A stretch of DNA of 64,000 nucleotides. Source: Winogradskyella endarachnes (GTDB lineage Bacteria > Bacteroidota > Bacteroidia > Flavobacteriales > Flavobacteriaceae). Shown here one piece after another: positions 17,409 through 25,654 of the stretch. The first letter of the stretch is position 1. Each line of letters begins with the position of its first letter. The translations under genes were made by a program, and so were the position numbers. The stretch lies in the NCBI RefSeq assembly GCF_009741275.1, contig NZ_WOWS01000002.1, positions 372,001 to 436,000 of the forward strand, read 5' to 3'. Under the pieces are notes generated by a model that worked only from the letters and a program-made list of their open reading frames with translations, ran no database searches and was not told the origin of the DNA.

Positions 17409-17786
17409 TTAATTGATTCTCCATGGTGGATTTTTTCGGTTTTTTCCTGCATGATAAATGATTATAGGGTTACCATCTGGATCTTTTAAATGCACTTCGT
17501 GCCAAAGCCAAGATTGTTCTAAAATTTCAGAATTAAAAATAATACCTTTTTGTTGAAGGTCTGAAACCGTTTTAGGAAGATTTTCAACTTCAAAATAGAG
17601 TGTAACGCCCTTGTTAATAATTAAATCTTCTGTGTGATGAATTGAGAATGTTGCATCTCCATCCGGACATTCCAAACGCGCATATCTTGGCAATGCATCA
17701 ACTATAAGTTTTAGTCCTAATTTCTTGTAAAATCTTACAGATGTCCTCGTATCTAATGATGAGATTGTGATTTGATTTAAATTCAT
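17409..17786 (-). CDS. VOC (glyoxalase/bleomycin-resistance) family protein
   Basis: 125 residues with two beta-alpha-beta-beta-beta modules: MNLNQITISSLDTRTSVRFY at the start and LKDPDGNPIIIYHAG near the end, typical of VOC metalloproteins. Substrate is unknown. The ATG overlaps the stop of the upstream MFS gene (TAATG), so the two are probably translationally coupled, and ypdA follows closely. The grouping hints at handling a reactive or toxic small molecule; this is inference. Confidence 0.88.
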   Translation of the reverse strand: MNLNQITISSLDTRTSVRFYKKLGLKLIVDALPRYARLECPDGDATFSIHHTEDLIINKGVTLYFEVENLPKTVSDLQQKGIIFNSEILEQSWLWHEVHLKDPDGNPIIIYHAGKNRKNPPWRIN

Positions 17787-18997
17787 TATAAGTTATTCTT
17801 AATACGTTTTTGCAACCAAATAGATAGAATAACAGCCAATAAGCTGTAAGATCCCGTAATTATCCAGTTTATTCGGTAGCCATAATTATCAATTATATCC
17901 ATACCTATTTTAGGCCCTACAATAAAAGCTAAAGCAAAAGTCATGGTATATAATGCCATATAGCTGCCTTCGCTTCCTTTTTTTGCTCTGTTTAAAGCAA
18001 AAGCATTAGTATATGGAAATCCTATCATTTCTGCAAAGGTTAACAAGATGATATTTACAACAAGAATACCAACCCAAATATTAAATAATAAAACAAAATA
18101 ACTAAGAGCAAACAAGATTGCACTAATTAAAATAAGTTTTACATGAGAAATGCTTTTGGTTTCTAATAAGGCGATGAGAGGCATTTCAAAAATTACAATA
18201 AGCGCACCGTTTATAAACATAATTACACCTGTTTGAAATTCTGTTAAGCAGAATTCATCATAATGATAAATGGGTATCGATGTTATTAATTGAAAAAATG
18301 ATAATGCTATTAAAAAGCTAATAACAAAAAAGATTAAAAACGATTTATCCTTTATTGCGGCATTTTTATTCTGTTTTTTAATTGCTTTTTCTGCGTCTGT
18401 AACATTTGTAACTGTTTCATTTATCAAGTACTTAAATAATAAGATGGCTAAAATACAAGTAATACCATCTATCCAAAATAAGAGAGAATAACCATCCAGA
18501 CTAATTATAAATCCCGCAATCATTGGCCCAAATGCCATACCTAAATTTATGGCTAATCTTAGCAAGGTTAGAGAGCGCGTTTGGTTTTCTGGTTTACTGT
18601 ATGTTTTAAGTGATACAAATAGAGCAGGCCTAAACGTGTCAGCAACACTCATTAATACTAAAATACCAATGCATAAACCCCAAAATGATGTAATATATTG
18701 TAAGACAATAAAACCAATACCTGTTAAAAGTAAACTGTAAAACATCACTTTGTAAAAGCCTATCTTATCGGTTAATTTGCCACCTAGCCAAGAGCCAATT
18801 AGAGAGCCAATACCAAAAAACATTAAAATGGTACCAGCATCTGATATTGAAAATTCTAAACTCTCTTTTAGGTATTTAGACAAAAATGGAATCACCATAG
18901 TACCAGCTCTATTGATGAGAGAGATTAATGCAAGCCACCAAATTTCTTTGGAGAGTCCTTTAAAGTTACTGATATAGTTGTTGTATAATGTTTTCAT
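17786..18997 (-). CDS. MFS transporter
   Basis: 403 residues, about 12 hydrophobic spans, with the MFS motif-A-like loop GGKLTDKIGFYK after span 2. The pattern fits drug/proton antiporter-like MFS exporters (DHA1-like). Substrate unknown. First gene of a three-gene unit with VOC and ypdA. Just upstream of its ATG is a terminator-like hairpin, which may be a regulatory leader. Confidence 0.9.
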   Translation of the reverse strand: MKTLYNNYISNFKGLSKEIWWLALISLINRAGTMVIPFLSKYLKESLEFSISDAGTILMFFGIGSLIGSWLGGKLTDKIGFYKVMFYSLLLTGIGFIVLQYITSFWGLCIGILVLMSVADTFRPALFVSLKTYSKPENQTRSLTLLRLAINLGMAFGPMIAGFIISLDGYSLLFWIDGITCILAILLFKYLINETVTNVTDAEKAIKKQNKNAAIKDKSFLIFFVISFLIALSFFQLITSIPIYHYDEFCLTEFQTGVIMFINGALIVIFEMPLIALLETKSISHVKLILISAILFALSYFVLLFNIWVGILVVNIILLTFAEMIGFPYTNAFALNRAKKGSEGSYMALYTMTFALAFIVGPKIGMDIIDNYGYRINWIITGSYSLLAVILSIWLQKRIKNNL

Positions 18998-19018
18998 TTG
19001 GTGGTTGGTATAAAAATA

Positions 19019-19046
19019 AAAAGTCCGACGTTATTGTCGGACTTTT
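19019..19046 (-). promoter_or_regulatory. Terminator-like hairpin in the MFS gene leader
   Basis: An 11-bp perfect stem AAAAGTCCGAC/GTCGGACTTTT with a short loop, followed on the minus strand by TTTTTATTTTTA and then, 21 bases after the stem, the MFS ATG. No minus-strand gene lies upstream that would need a terminator, so an attenuator or the end of a small RNA is possible. Confidence 0.5.
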
Positions 19047-19204
19047 AAATATTGTTAAATAGTATATATGTATAGCTACAATAGATAATGCATCCGAAGG
19101 ATTTCCGAAGAATTCGATTTGGTTTGTTTTGTATATCTAATGACTTGAAACATTATTTTTCTTTAATTACTTGACTCAAAGCTACAATAAATTTTTGTAA
19201 ATCG

Positions 19205-19212
19205 TATTTTTG
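19205..19212 (+). promoter_or_regulatory. -7 element upstream of the DUF1684 gene
   Basis: TATTTTTG matches TAnnTTTG and ends 18 bases before the ATG at 19231. It overlaps the alternative TTG start at 19210, favouring the ATG. Confidence 0.4.
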
Positions 19213-19230
19213 AATTCTAAATTATTTGAA

Positions 19231-19833
19231 ATGAAGAATTGGTATTTACTTTTTTTGATGGTGTTTGCATTGAATTGTTCCCAAGGCAAACAACCAATTA
19301 AGGAAGGCACAGCGTGGCAAATGAAAATGAATGCCGACTTTAAAGACGCTACCAAATCCCCTTTAAAAAATAAAGATAGAAAGACTTTTAAAGGCTTAGA
19401 TTTCTTTACTTTCGATTCTACTTTAGTAGTAACTGCAACCCTAAAACGAACACCAGATACAGAATGGTTTAATATGAAAACCACTACAGATAGGATTTCT
19501 TTAGAACGTGTTTTTGGAGTGTTAACTTTTAAAATAAACGGAAAATTGTTTCAACTTAATGTTTATCAAGGTAAAGAATTAATGACCGAAGAAGGTTTTG
19601 AGAATTATTTATTTCTACCATTTATTGATAATACTAACGGAATATCTACGTATGGAGGTGGACGCTACATTGATTTAAAAATCCCAGAAGGTGATTCTTT
19701 AATACTCGATTTTAATACAGCTTATAATCCATACTGTGCTTACAATGAGAAATATTCTTGCCCAATTGTTCCTAGAGAAAATTATATTGATGCAGATATT
19801 AAAGCAGGCGTGAAAATGTTTGTTAAGGAGTAA
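19231..19833 (+). CDS. DUF1684 family lipoprotein
   Basis: 200 residues from the ATG at 19231. Lipoprotein signal with ALNCSQG (Cys ~16). The body has the DUF1684 hallmarks: TADTE-like TPDTEWFNM, a GGGRYIDL block (~residue 148) and NPYCAYNEKYSCPIVPREN (~168-186). Family function is unknown. A TTG at 19210 would add seven residues ahead of the signal peptide and is rejected. Convergent with crcB; the gap between them holds repeat-like AAAGTTTT units. Confidence 0.88.
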   Translation: MKNWYLLFLMVFALNCSQGKQPIKEGTAWQMKMNADFKDATKSPLKNKDRKTFKGLDFFTFDSTLVVTATLKRTPDTEWFNMKTTTDRISLERVFGVLTFKINGKLFQLNVYQGKELMTEEGFENYLFLPFIDNTNGISTYGGGRYIDLKIPEGDSLILDFNTAYNPYCAYNEKYSCPIVPRENYIDADIKAGVKMFVKE

Positions 19834-19914
19834 TTTTAGTTTTAAAGTTTTAAAGTTACTGAGTTATAGATTATGATTTTTCCTTTGCGTCTTAGCGCCT
19901 TTCCGAGGAAGAAC

Positions 19915-20280
19915 TTATTTCACCAAAAACATTCCCAAAAATACAGCCAAGAACCCAATTACAAAACTAGCAATGGTATAAATAGCAAAACTCATAAAAT
20001 CGCCAGATTTTAAAAACACATGATTTTCGTAAGCAAAAGTTGAAAAGGTTGTAAATCCACCACAAAAACCAGTAGCTAAAAGTAAGGTCTGACTCTGAGA
20101 AAGCGTTTCGTTTTTAGCTGCAAGGCCAAGAAAAATACCAATAAGTAAACTGCCTAAAATATTAGCTGCAAAAGTGCCATAGGGAATTCCGTTTTCAGAA
20201 TTATTAAGCCATTTTCCGATGATAAAACGTAAGGCACTTCCAAATCCACCACCTAGAAATACAAGTATTATTTGTTTCAA
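19915..20280 (-). CDS. crcB: Fluoride channel CrcB/Fluc
   Basis: 121 residues, four predicted membrane spans. Exports fluoride as a dual-topology dimer. The signature GGFTTFSTF (~residues 74-82) and the N-terminal GGGFGSALRF are present. The start codon appears to be TTG: the family's first residues (MKQIILVFLGGG) begin exactly there and there is no in-frame ATG nearby. No fluoride riboswitch was recognised; instead a heptamer repeat array begins 33 bases upstream. Confidence 0.92.
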   Translation of the reverse strand: MKQIILVFLGGGFGSALRFIIGKWLNNSENGIPYGTFAANILGSLLIGIFLGLAAKNETLSQSQTLLLATGFCGGFTTFSTFAYENHVFLKSGDFMSFAIYTIASFVIGFLAVFLGMFLVK

Positions 20281-20312
20281 ATTTGTTCTTTTAGTTTATC
20301 GTTTTTAGAATT

Positions 20313-20424
20313 AGTTTTCAGTTTTCAGTTTTCAGTTTTCAGTTTTCAGTTTTCAGTTTTCAGTTTTCAGTTAGCGGTTAGCAGTCATCAGTCTTCGGTC
20401 ATCAGTCTTTGCTATTTGCTATTC
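20313..20424. repeat. Heptanucleotide repeat array upstream of crcB
   Basis: Eight perfect AGTTTTC units (20313-20368) continue in the same 7-base register as AGTTAGC, GGTTAGC, AGTCATC, AGTCTTC, GGTCATC, AGTCTTT, GCTATTT, GCTATTC: 16 heptamers in all. It lies between the SRPBCC gene stop and the crcB start. Confidence 0.8.
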
Positions 20425-20440
20425 TTTTTTTTAATTTTAT

Positions 20441-20466
20441 TCAACATTCAACATTCAACATTCAAG
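20441..20466. repeat. Heptanucleotide repeat downstream of the SRPBCC gene
   Basis: Three TCAACAT units followed by TCAAG, 18 bases past the SRPBCC stop codon (minus strand). Confidence 0.7.
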
Positions 20467-20483
20467 ACTTCTTTACGCCTTTC

Positions 20484-21506
20484 CTATTCAACTTCTACAT
20501 AAATCTCAGTCACCCATTTTGCAGGATTTAATTCGCTCATAGGATCCGTTAAGTAGGTTTCGAGCATAGAGCCACCTTCAACCATTGTTAAATTATTATC
20601 AGCTATATATTTCATGGTGGTTTCCCAAGCTTCTTTTAAGTTAGAATAATCACCTTTTAAAACGGTTTTAACAGCCCTGAAAGATTCTAATTGACCTGTT
20701 AAGATATTTTCATCAATAGTTGTAATCTTAGATGTAGTTGGTACACAGGTAGAAAACATAACGGCATCATTTTCTTCATCCCATTTGTGATATAGAATAA
20801 AAGGAGGTCCAGCCATAGTTACATTATGGGTCATAGCATAGGCGCCAACTTTAGGCAGCATGGCTGTCATGTTTTTTTTAAAATCACCGAATTTACAAGA
20901 TTTAGTATTATAAATATAGTAACCACCACTGTGTTGGGTTGTGCCTTCAGTCTTTATACTGTAAACTTTCATGTCCGCTTGTACTACACTATCTAGTTTA
21001 AATAATCCTCTTTCAAAGTCTGGACCTGTACTAGATTCAATAGAACCTGTAAACAGCGTGAATAATTTAGTTACAAAATCTAGTTGGCCTTTCATGTGCC
21101 AAGTGACTTTGGTCTCTTTTTCTAATGGTTCAAAAGTCCAGTCAATATCGGCATTAGCTTCAAATGGTTTAATAAATTCAATTTTTTGGTTAATTAAAGA
21201 ATTATTAGCCGTATTTAAAGTTGTCATTGTGCCTTCTCCTAATATTTCTCCATTCCAGGTATAACTAGCACCTTCTCCAACGGTATTATCAGAATAAGTA
21301 AGCGTAGCTTCTTTGTCTTGCTCCAACCATGGCGAAAATTCTGGCCATTGTTTAAAATCATTAACCTTATTATAAATTACACTTACAGGAGCTTCAATTG
21401 TTCGGGCTCTACTAAACTTATATTCGTTGGGTTGTACAGCAACATAAATTGATAATCCTATGACAAGGATGAGTACTATAAAAAGGATATATTTTAAGAC
21501 TTTCAT
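20484..21506 (-). CDS. Membrane-anchored SRPBCC + GyrI-like effector-binding protein
   Basis: 340 residues. An N-terminal membrane anchor (~1-24) is followed by an SRPBCC (START-like) domain (~30-175, with RTIEAPVSVIYNKVNDFKQW) and a GyrI/AraC-type effector-binding domain (~190-340). Both folds bind hydrophobic small molecules in a pocket. No enzymatic residues are evident; ligand unknown. ATG at 21506. Divergent from the dipeptidyl peptidase gene with 89 bases between starts. Confidence 0.85.
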   Translation of the reverse strand: MKVLKYILFIVLILVIGLSIYVAVQPNEYKFSRARTIEAPVSVIYNKVNDFKQWPEFSPWLEQDKEATLTYSDNTVGEGASYTWNGEILGEGTMTTLNTANNSLINQKIEFIKPFEANADIDWTFEPLEKETKVTWHMKGQLDFVTKLFTLFTGSIESSTGPDFERGLFKLDSVVQADMKVYSIKTEGTTQHSGGYYIYNTKSCKFGDFKKNMTAMLPKVGAYAMTHNVTMAGPPFILYHKWDEENDAVMFSTCVPTTSKITTIDENILTGQLESFRAVKTVLKGDYSNLKEAWETTMKYIADNNLTMVEGGSMLETYLTDPMSELNPAKWVTEIYVEVE

Positions 21507-21566
21507 TTTTGGGAATTATTTTGTGTTTCTCAAAGATAGTCATTTTATGATATGTGATATAAACCT

Positions 21567-21574
21567 TATCTTTG
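21567..21574 (+). promoter_or_regulatory. -7 element upstream of the DPP III gene
   Basis: TATCTTTG matches TAnnTTTG and ends 21 bases before the ATG at 21596; it overlaps the alternative TTG start at 21572. Confidence 0.4.
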
Positions 21575-21595
21575 GTTTCAAATAAAAACTATTAT

Positions 21596-23638
21596 ATGAG
21601 TATCAAATCATTTTTTAAAATAACACTTTTTACCCTATTAATTATGGGGTGTAAAGATCAGACGCCAACAGAAGTCGATGAAGTAACATCAGAAGAAGCT
21701 GTTGCACCAGAATTCAGTTTTAATGTAGAAGAATTTGCAGATATTAAGGTGCTGCGTTATCAAATTCCGGGTTGGGAAAATCTTACACTTAAAGAACAGA
21801 AATTAGTGTACTATTTAACGCAAGCAGGTTTAGCTGGTAGAGATATAATGTGGGATCAAAACTACCGACATAATTTAACGATTAGAAAAGCTTTAGAAAA
21901 TGTTTACACTGAATTTAATGGAGACAAATCTACAGTGGATTGGAAAAATTTTGAAACGTACTTAAAACGTGTTTGGTTTAGTAACGGAATTCATCATCAT
22001 TATTCTAATGCTAAGTTGATACCAGAATTTTCAAAAGCGTATTTAAGCGAATTATTAGCAGCGACCAATACAACATTAGAAGGTGAGGCTTTGGAGGTTT
22101 TATTTAATAACAAGGATTCTAAAAAAGTTAATCAAGCCAAAGGCGTAGATAACGTGCTAGAATCTGCCGTTAATTTTTATGGTCCGGATGTTACTAACCA
22201 AGACGTTGCTGACTTCTATAAAACTAAAAAATCTCCAGACCCAAAGAAACCTTTGTCATATGGATTAAATTCTCAATTAGTAAAAGAAAATGGCGTTTTA
22301 AAAGAACGTGTATATAAATCTGGCGGACTGTATGGTTCTGCCATTGATGAGGTTGTAAAATGGCTAGAAAAAGCGCAAGGTGTGGCAGAAAACCAAGCAC
22401 AAGGTGATGCCTTAGGTTTATTAATTAAATACTATAAAACAGGTGATTTACAAACTTGGGATGATTATAATGTAGCTTGGACAGCTGCTACAGAAGGAAA
22501 TATAGATTACATTAACAGCTTTATAGAAGTGTATAATGACCCATTAGGCTATAGAGGTTCTTATGAGACAATTGTACAGGTCAATGATTTTGATATGTCT
22601 AAAAAAATGGCGGTTCTTTCTGAAAACGCACAATGGTTTGAAGATAATTCACCGCTAATGACTGAACACAAAAAAGAGAATGTTGTAGGTGTAACTTATA
22701 AAGTGGTTAACGTTGCAGGTGAAGCTGGTGATGCCTCACCAAGTACACCAATTGGTGTTAATTTACCAAACGCAAACTGGATTAGAGCTGCCGTTGGAAG
22801 TAAATCGGTTTCACTAGGCAACATAATCCATGCTTATAATAATGCTGGTGGTTCTGGTCGTTTAAAAGAATTTGTAAATGATGAAGAAGAGTTGCAACTT
22901 GAAGAACAATACGGACAACTTGCAGATAAATTACACACAGCATTGCACGAAGTAATTGGGCATGCCTCAGGGCAATTGAATCCTGGTGTTGGTGAAACAA
23001 AAGAAACACTTAAAAATTACGCCTCTACCTTAGAAGAAGGTCGTGCAGATTTAGTGGGTTTATATTATTTATACGATTCTAAATTAGAAGAATTAGGCTT
23101 AGTTGAAGACTGGAAAAAGGTTGGAAAAGCAGCTTACGATGGTTATATAAGAAACGGTTTAATGACACAATTAATTCGTTTAGACCTTGGAGACGATGTT
23201 GAAGAGGCACATATGCGAAACAGACAATGGGTGTCCGCTTGGGCTTTTGAAAAAGGAAAGGCAGACAACGTTATTGAGAAAATTACAAGAGACGGAAAAA
23301 CATATTTTAACATCAATGATTACGAAAAGTTACACCAGCTTTTTGGTCAATTATTAAGAGAAACACAACGTATTAAATCCGAAGGTGATTTTGAAGCCGT
23401 AGAAGCCTTGGTGGAAGGTTATGGTGTAAAAGTAGACCAAGCCTTACATGCAGAGGTTTTAGAACGCAATAAGCAATTTCCTTCGCCGCCTTACAGTGGT
23501 TTTGTAAACCCAGTTTTAGTACCAGAAACTAATGATGCTGGTGAAATTGTAGCCATTACAGTAACACAACCAAGTACATTTGCAGAGCAAATGCTTAATT
23601 ATAGTAAAAATTATAGCTTTTTACCTGCTGTAAATTAA
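21596..23638 (+). CDS. Dipeptidyl peptidase III family (M49) lipoprotein
   Basis: 680 residues from ATG 21596. A lipoprotein signal (LLIMGCKD, Cys ~18) places it in the envelope. The M49 zinc motif HEVIGH is at ~451-456 and the second ligand/catalytic block EEGRADLVG at ~480-488. M49 enzymes release dipeptides from the N-terminus of short peptides; envelope location suggests use of imported or scavenged peptides. A TTG at 21572 rejected because it overlaps the -7 box. Followed by a strong terminator. Confidence 0.93.
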   Translation: MSIKSFFKITLFTLLIMGCKDQTPTEVDEVTSEEAVAPEFSFNVEEFADIKVLRYQIPGWENLTLKEQKLVYYLTQAGLAGRDIMWDQNYRHNLTIRKALENVYTEFNGDKSTVDWKNFETYLKRVWFSNGIHHHYSNAKLIPEFSKAYLSELLAATNTTLEGEALEVLFNNKDSKKVNQAKGVDNVLESAVNFYGPDVTNQDVADFYKTKKSPDPKKPLSYGLNSQLVKENGVLKERVYKSGGLYGSAIDEVVKWLEKAQGVAENQAQGDALGLLIKYYKTGDLQTWDDYNVAWTAATEGNIDYINSFIEVYNDPLGYRGSYETIVQVNDFDMSKKMAVLSENAQWFEDNSPLMTEHKKENVVGVTYKVVNVAGEAGDASPSTPIGVNLPNANWIRAAVGSKSVSLGNIIHAYNNAGGSGRLKEFVNDEEELQLEEQYGQLADKLHTALHEVIGHASGQLNPGVGETKETLKNYASTLEEGRADLVGLYYLYDSKLEELGLVEDWKKVGKAAYDGYIRNGLMTQLIRLDLGDDVEEAHMRNRQWVSAWAFEKGKADNVIEKITRDGKTYFNINDYEKLHQLFGQLLRETQRIKSEGDFEAVEALVEGYGVKVDQALHAEVLERNKQFPSPPYSGFVNPVLVPETNDAGEIVAITVTQPSTFAEQMLNYSKNYSFLPAVN

Positions 23639-23660
23639 ATATTGAAACATAATTATATTA

Positions 23661-23697
23661 AAAAGCACTTACAGAAATGTAGGTGCTTTTTTTATAG
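23661..23697 (+). terminator. Intrinsic terminator of the DPP III gene
   Basis: 13-bp stem (23661-23673 with 23678-23690, one G-T wobble), GAAA loop, then a T run. Confidence 0.85.
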
Positions 23698-23898
23698 AAA
23701 TATACGTAAATCTACGTATAGGTTTCTTCTTACTTTTTCTTAACTTTAACCAATAGCATATGTTTTTACCTAAAGACTAAATTAATCTGTGTTTTGTTAC
23801 CATAAACAATACTAAAAAGAACCCTTTAAGTAAGGCTGAAAATTGAAGTTTCAAACGTATGTTAAACCCAAAAAAATAACCAATTAATTATTAACACC

Positions 23899-24345
23899 AT
23901 GAGAAAAGTATTAACCGTATTTTCATTTTTAATTTTATTTAGTACATCTGCTTTTGGCCAAACCGATACAGATTATGCCAAAACATTACGTAAAATGTTT
24001 GAAGTGTCTGGCACAGAACAAACATTTCAAACGGTAATAAAACAGATGTTTACCATGTTTAAGCAACAATATGCTGCAGTTGATGCAGAGACGTGGAAGG
24101 AGCTAGAAAACGAATTTTCAAAAACATCTTTAGACGATTTAACGGTTATGCTGGTACCTGTTTATGAAAAATACATGACTGAAGCAGATTTAAAAGAGCT
24201 TATAAAATTTTACGAATCTCCAGTGGGACAAAAATTTGCTAAAAGCACACCTTTAATTACTCAAGAATCCATGCAAATTGGTCAACAATGGGGAATGGCT
24301 ATAGGTGAAAAATTTGCAGAAAAAATGAAAGAGAGAGGGTATTAA
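23899..24345 (+). CDS. DUF2059 family secreted protein
   Basis: 148 residues; signal peptide to ~AFGQ (residue 21). The block EADLKELIKFYESPVGQKF (residues ~95-113) is the core of DUF2059. Function unknown. The 54-base gap to the next secreted protein gene on the same strand suggests they could be co-transcribed. Confidence 0.88.
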   Translation: MRKVLTVFSFLILFSTSAFGQTDTDYAKTLRKMFEVSGTEQTFQTVIKQMFTMFKQQYAAVDAETWKELENEFSKTSLDDLTVMLVPVYEKYMTEADLKELIKFYESPVGQKFAKSTPLITQESMQIGQQWGMAIGEKFAEKMKERGY

Positions 24346-24399
24346 TATAATACCAATAACTTAAAACTGATAAGACAACCATAAATAAGTACTTATACC

Positions 24400-24915
24400 A
24401 TGAAATTAAAAAATAGCCTTTTCTCATTCGTATTAACCCTTTGTGTTGCACAACTAAATTGGTCACAAACTTTTGAAGTGCCTGATAATGTAAAACTAGA
24501 AGTTAAAGAAGATTACATAAAACATGAGCCACAAATTGTAGATTGCATTAATTGGTTAGAAAATACACCAATGAGTGAGGAAGCGGATAAACGGATTATG
24601 GCAAATGCTTATTTAATGAAATGGGCAACTGGTACACCAACGGTTACAATTTCTATGCAATCATTTCAGGTAGATTTAACGACTAAAAATCCTGAGCTTT
24701 TAATTGTTTTTATAGGTGGCTGGATAAAATATGCTATTGAAAATCCAGATGATAAGGATAATGTTGAAGCTGGTAATATTTCTGGTATTAATAGTCTCAT
24801 AAAAGTGTATTCTGCCAATAAAGGCAATGGATTAAAGAAAGATAAGCGTATTGAGAAATTAATTAAGATGGATGCCTCTGAGCTTCAAACTTGGGTAAGG
24901 GAGCAATTAAAATAA
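24400..24915 (+). CDS. Secreted protein of unknown function
   Basis: 171 residues with a signal peptide to ~NWSQ (residue 23). The mature part is helical with IVDCINWLENTP and LIVFIGGWIKYAIENP; a single cysteine (~49). No family recognised. It sits between the DUF2059 gene and the P-loop kinase-like gene, both on the same strand and 25-55 bases away. Confidence 0.7.
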   Translation: MKLKNSLFSFVLTLCVAQLNWSQTFEVPDNVKLEVKEDYIKHEPQIVDCINWLENTPMSEEADKRIMANAYLMKWATGTPTVTISMQSFQVDLTTKNPELLIVFIGGWIKYAIENPDDKDNVEAGNISGINSLIKVYSANKGNGLKKDKRIEKLIKMDASELQTWVREQLK

Positions 24916-24939
24916 TCAGTCTATAAAACACTTTAAAAA

Positions 24940-25428
24940 ATGATTCACCTTATAGTAGGTAATACAGGTTCTGGGAAAACCACTTACGCTAACGAGTTAA
25001 AAAGAAGAATTAACGGACTCGTATTTTCTATTGATGTGTGGAATAACGTATTGTTTATGCCAGACAAAAAGGAAACCGATGGGTTAGATTGGTTTTTAGA
25101 GCGCATAGAACGTTCCGAACGTGTAATGCTAGATTTAATTCATCAACTCGAAGCATCAAAGACAGACGCTATCTTAGATTTAGGATTGGCTAAAATTGGT
25201 CATCGTGAAAAGTTTAGAAAATTCGCAGAAATGAATAACTACGAGATAAAACTACATTTTTTAGATGTGCCAAAAGCCAAACGTTTAGAACGCGTTATGA
25301 TACGTAACCAAGAAAAAGGTGCTACTTTTGAGTTTGAAGTCACTAAAGAGAACTTCGATTTTATGGAAACTTGGTTTGAAAATCCAACCAAAAATGAACT
25401 GAAAGACGCGTTTATAATTTCAGAATAA
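24940..25428 (+). CDS. Small P-loop kinase-like ATPase
   Basis: 162 residues, single domain. Walker A GNTGSGKTT (~7-15); a DAILDLGL strand (~66) in the Walker B region; basic RLERVMIRNQEKG (~117) as a lid-like segment. Looks like the AAA_33/zeta-toxin/chloramphenicol phosphotransferase group of small-molecule kinases. No antitoxin is beside it. Substrate unknown. Confidence 0.75.
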   Translation: MIHLIVGNTGSGKTTYANELKRRINGLVFSIDVWNNVLFMPDKKETDGLDWFLERIERSERVMLDLIHQLEASKTDAILDLGLAKIGHREKFRKFAEMNNYEIKLHFLDVPKAKRLERVMIRNQEKGATFEFEVTKENFDFMETWFENPTKNELKDAFIISE

Positions 25429-25654
25429 ATATCAATTTATATTCTAGGTTTAATCATTTTTAGAGCTTAAAATCATCGTATATAGAATTAACTGTATTAT
25501 CATTTCGTTAAGAATTAAAGCATAAATTAAAGTACACATAATTAAATATCACTTAAATTTTTGAAGTCGTAAATCTGTGTATACAGCGCTTCAAAACCTT
25601 TTAATACATATTTCAATTCGCTATATTTAGAGAACTCAAAACTTTAAATAACAT

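Noticed and set aside
20272..20502. A 76-residue frame rich in Phe/Ser/Gln
   Set aside because: It is the translation of the heptamer arrays and overlaps the crcB and SRPBCC gene ends.
24940..25428. Zeta-toxin of a toxin-antitoxin system
   Set aside because: No small antitoxin gene is adjacent; the P-loop fold alone does not show toxicity.
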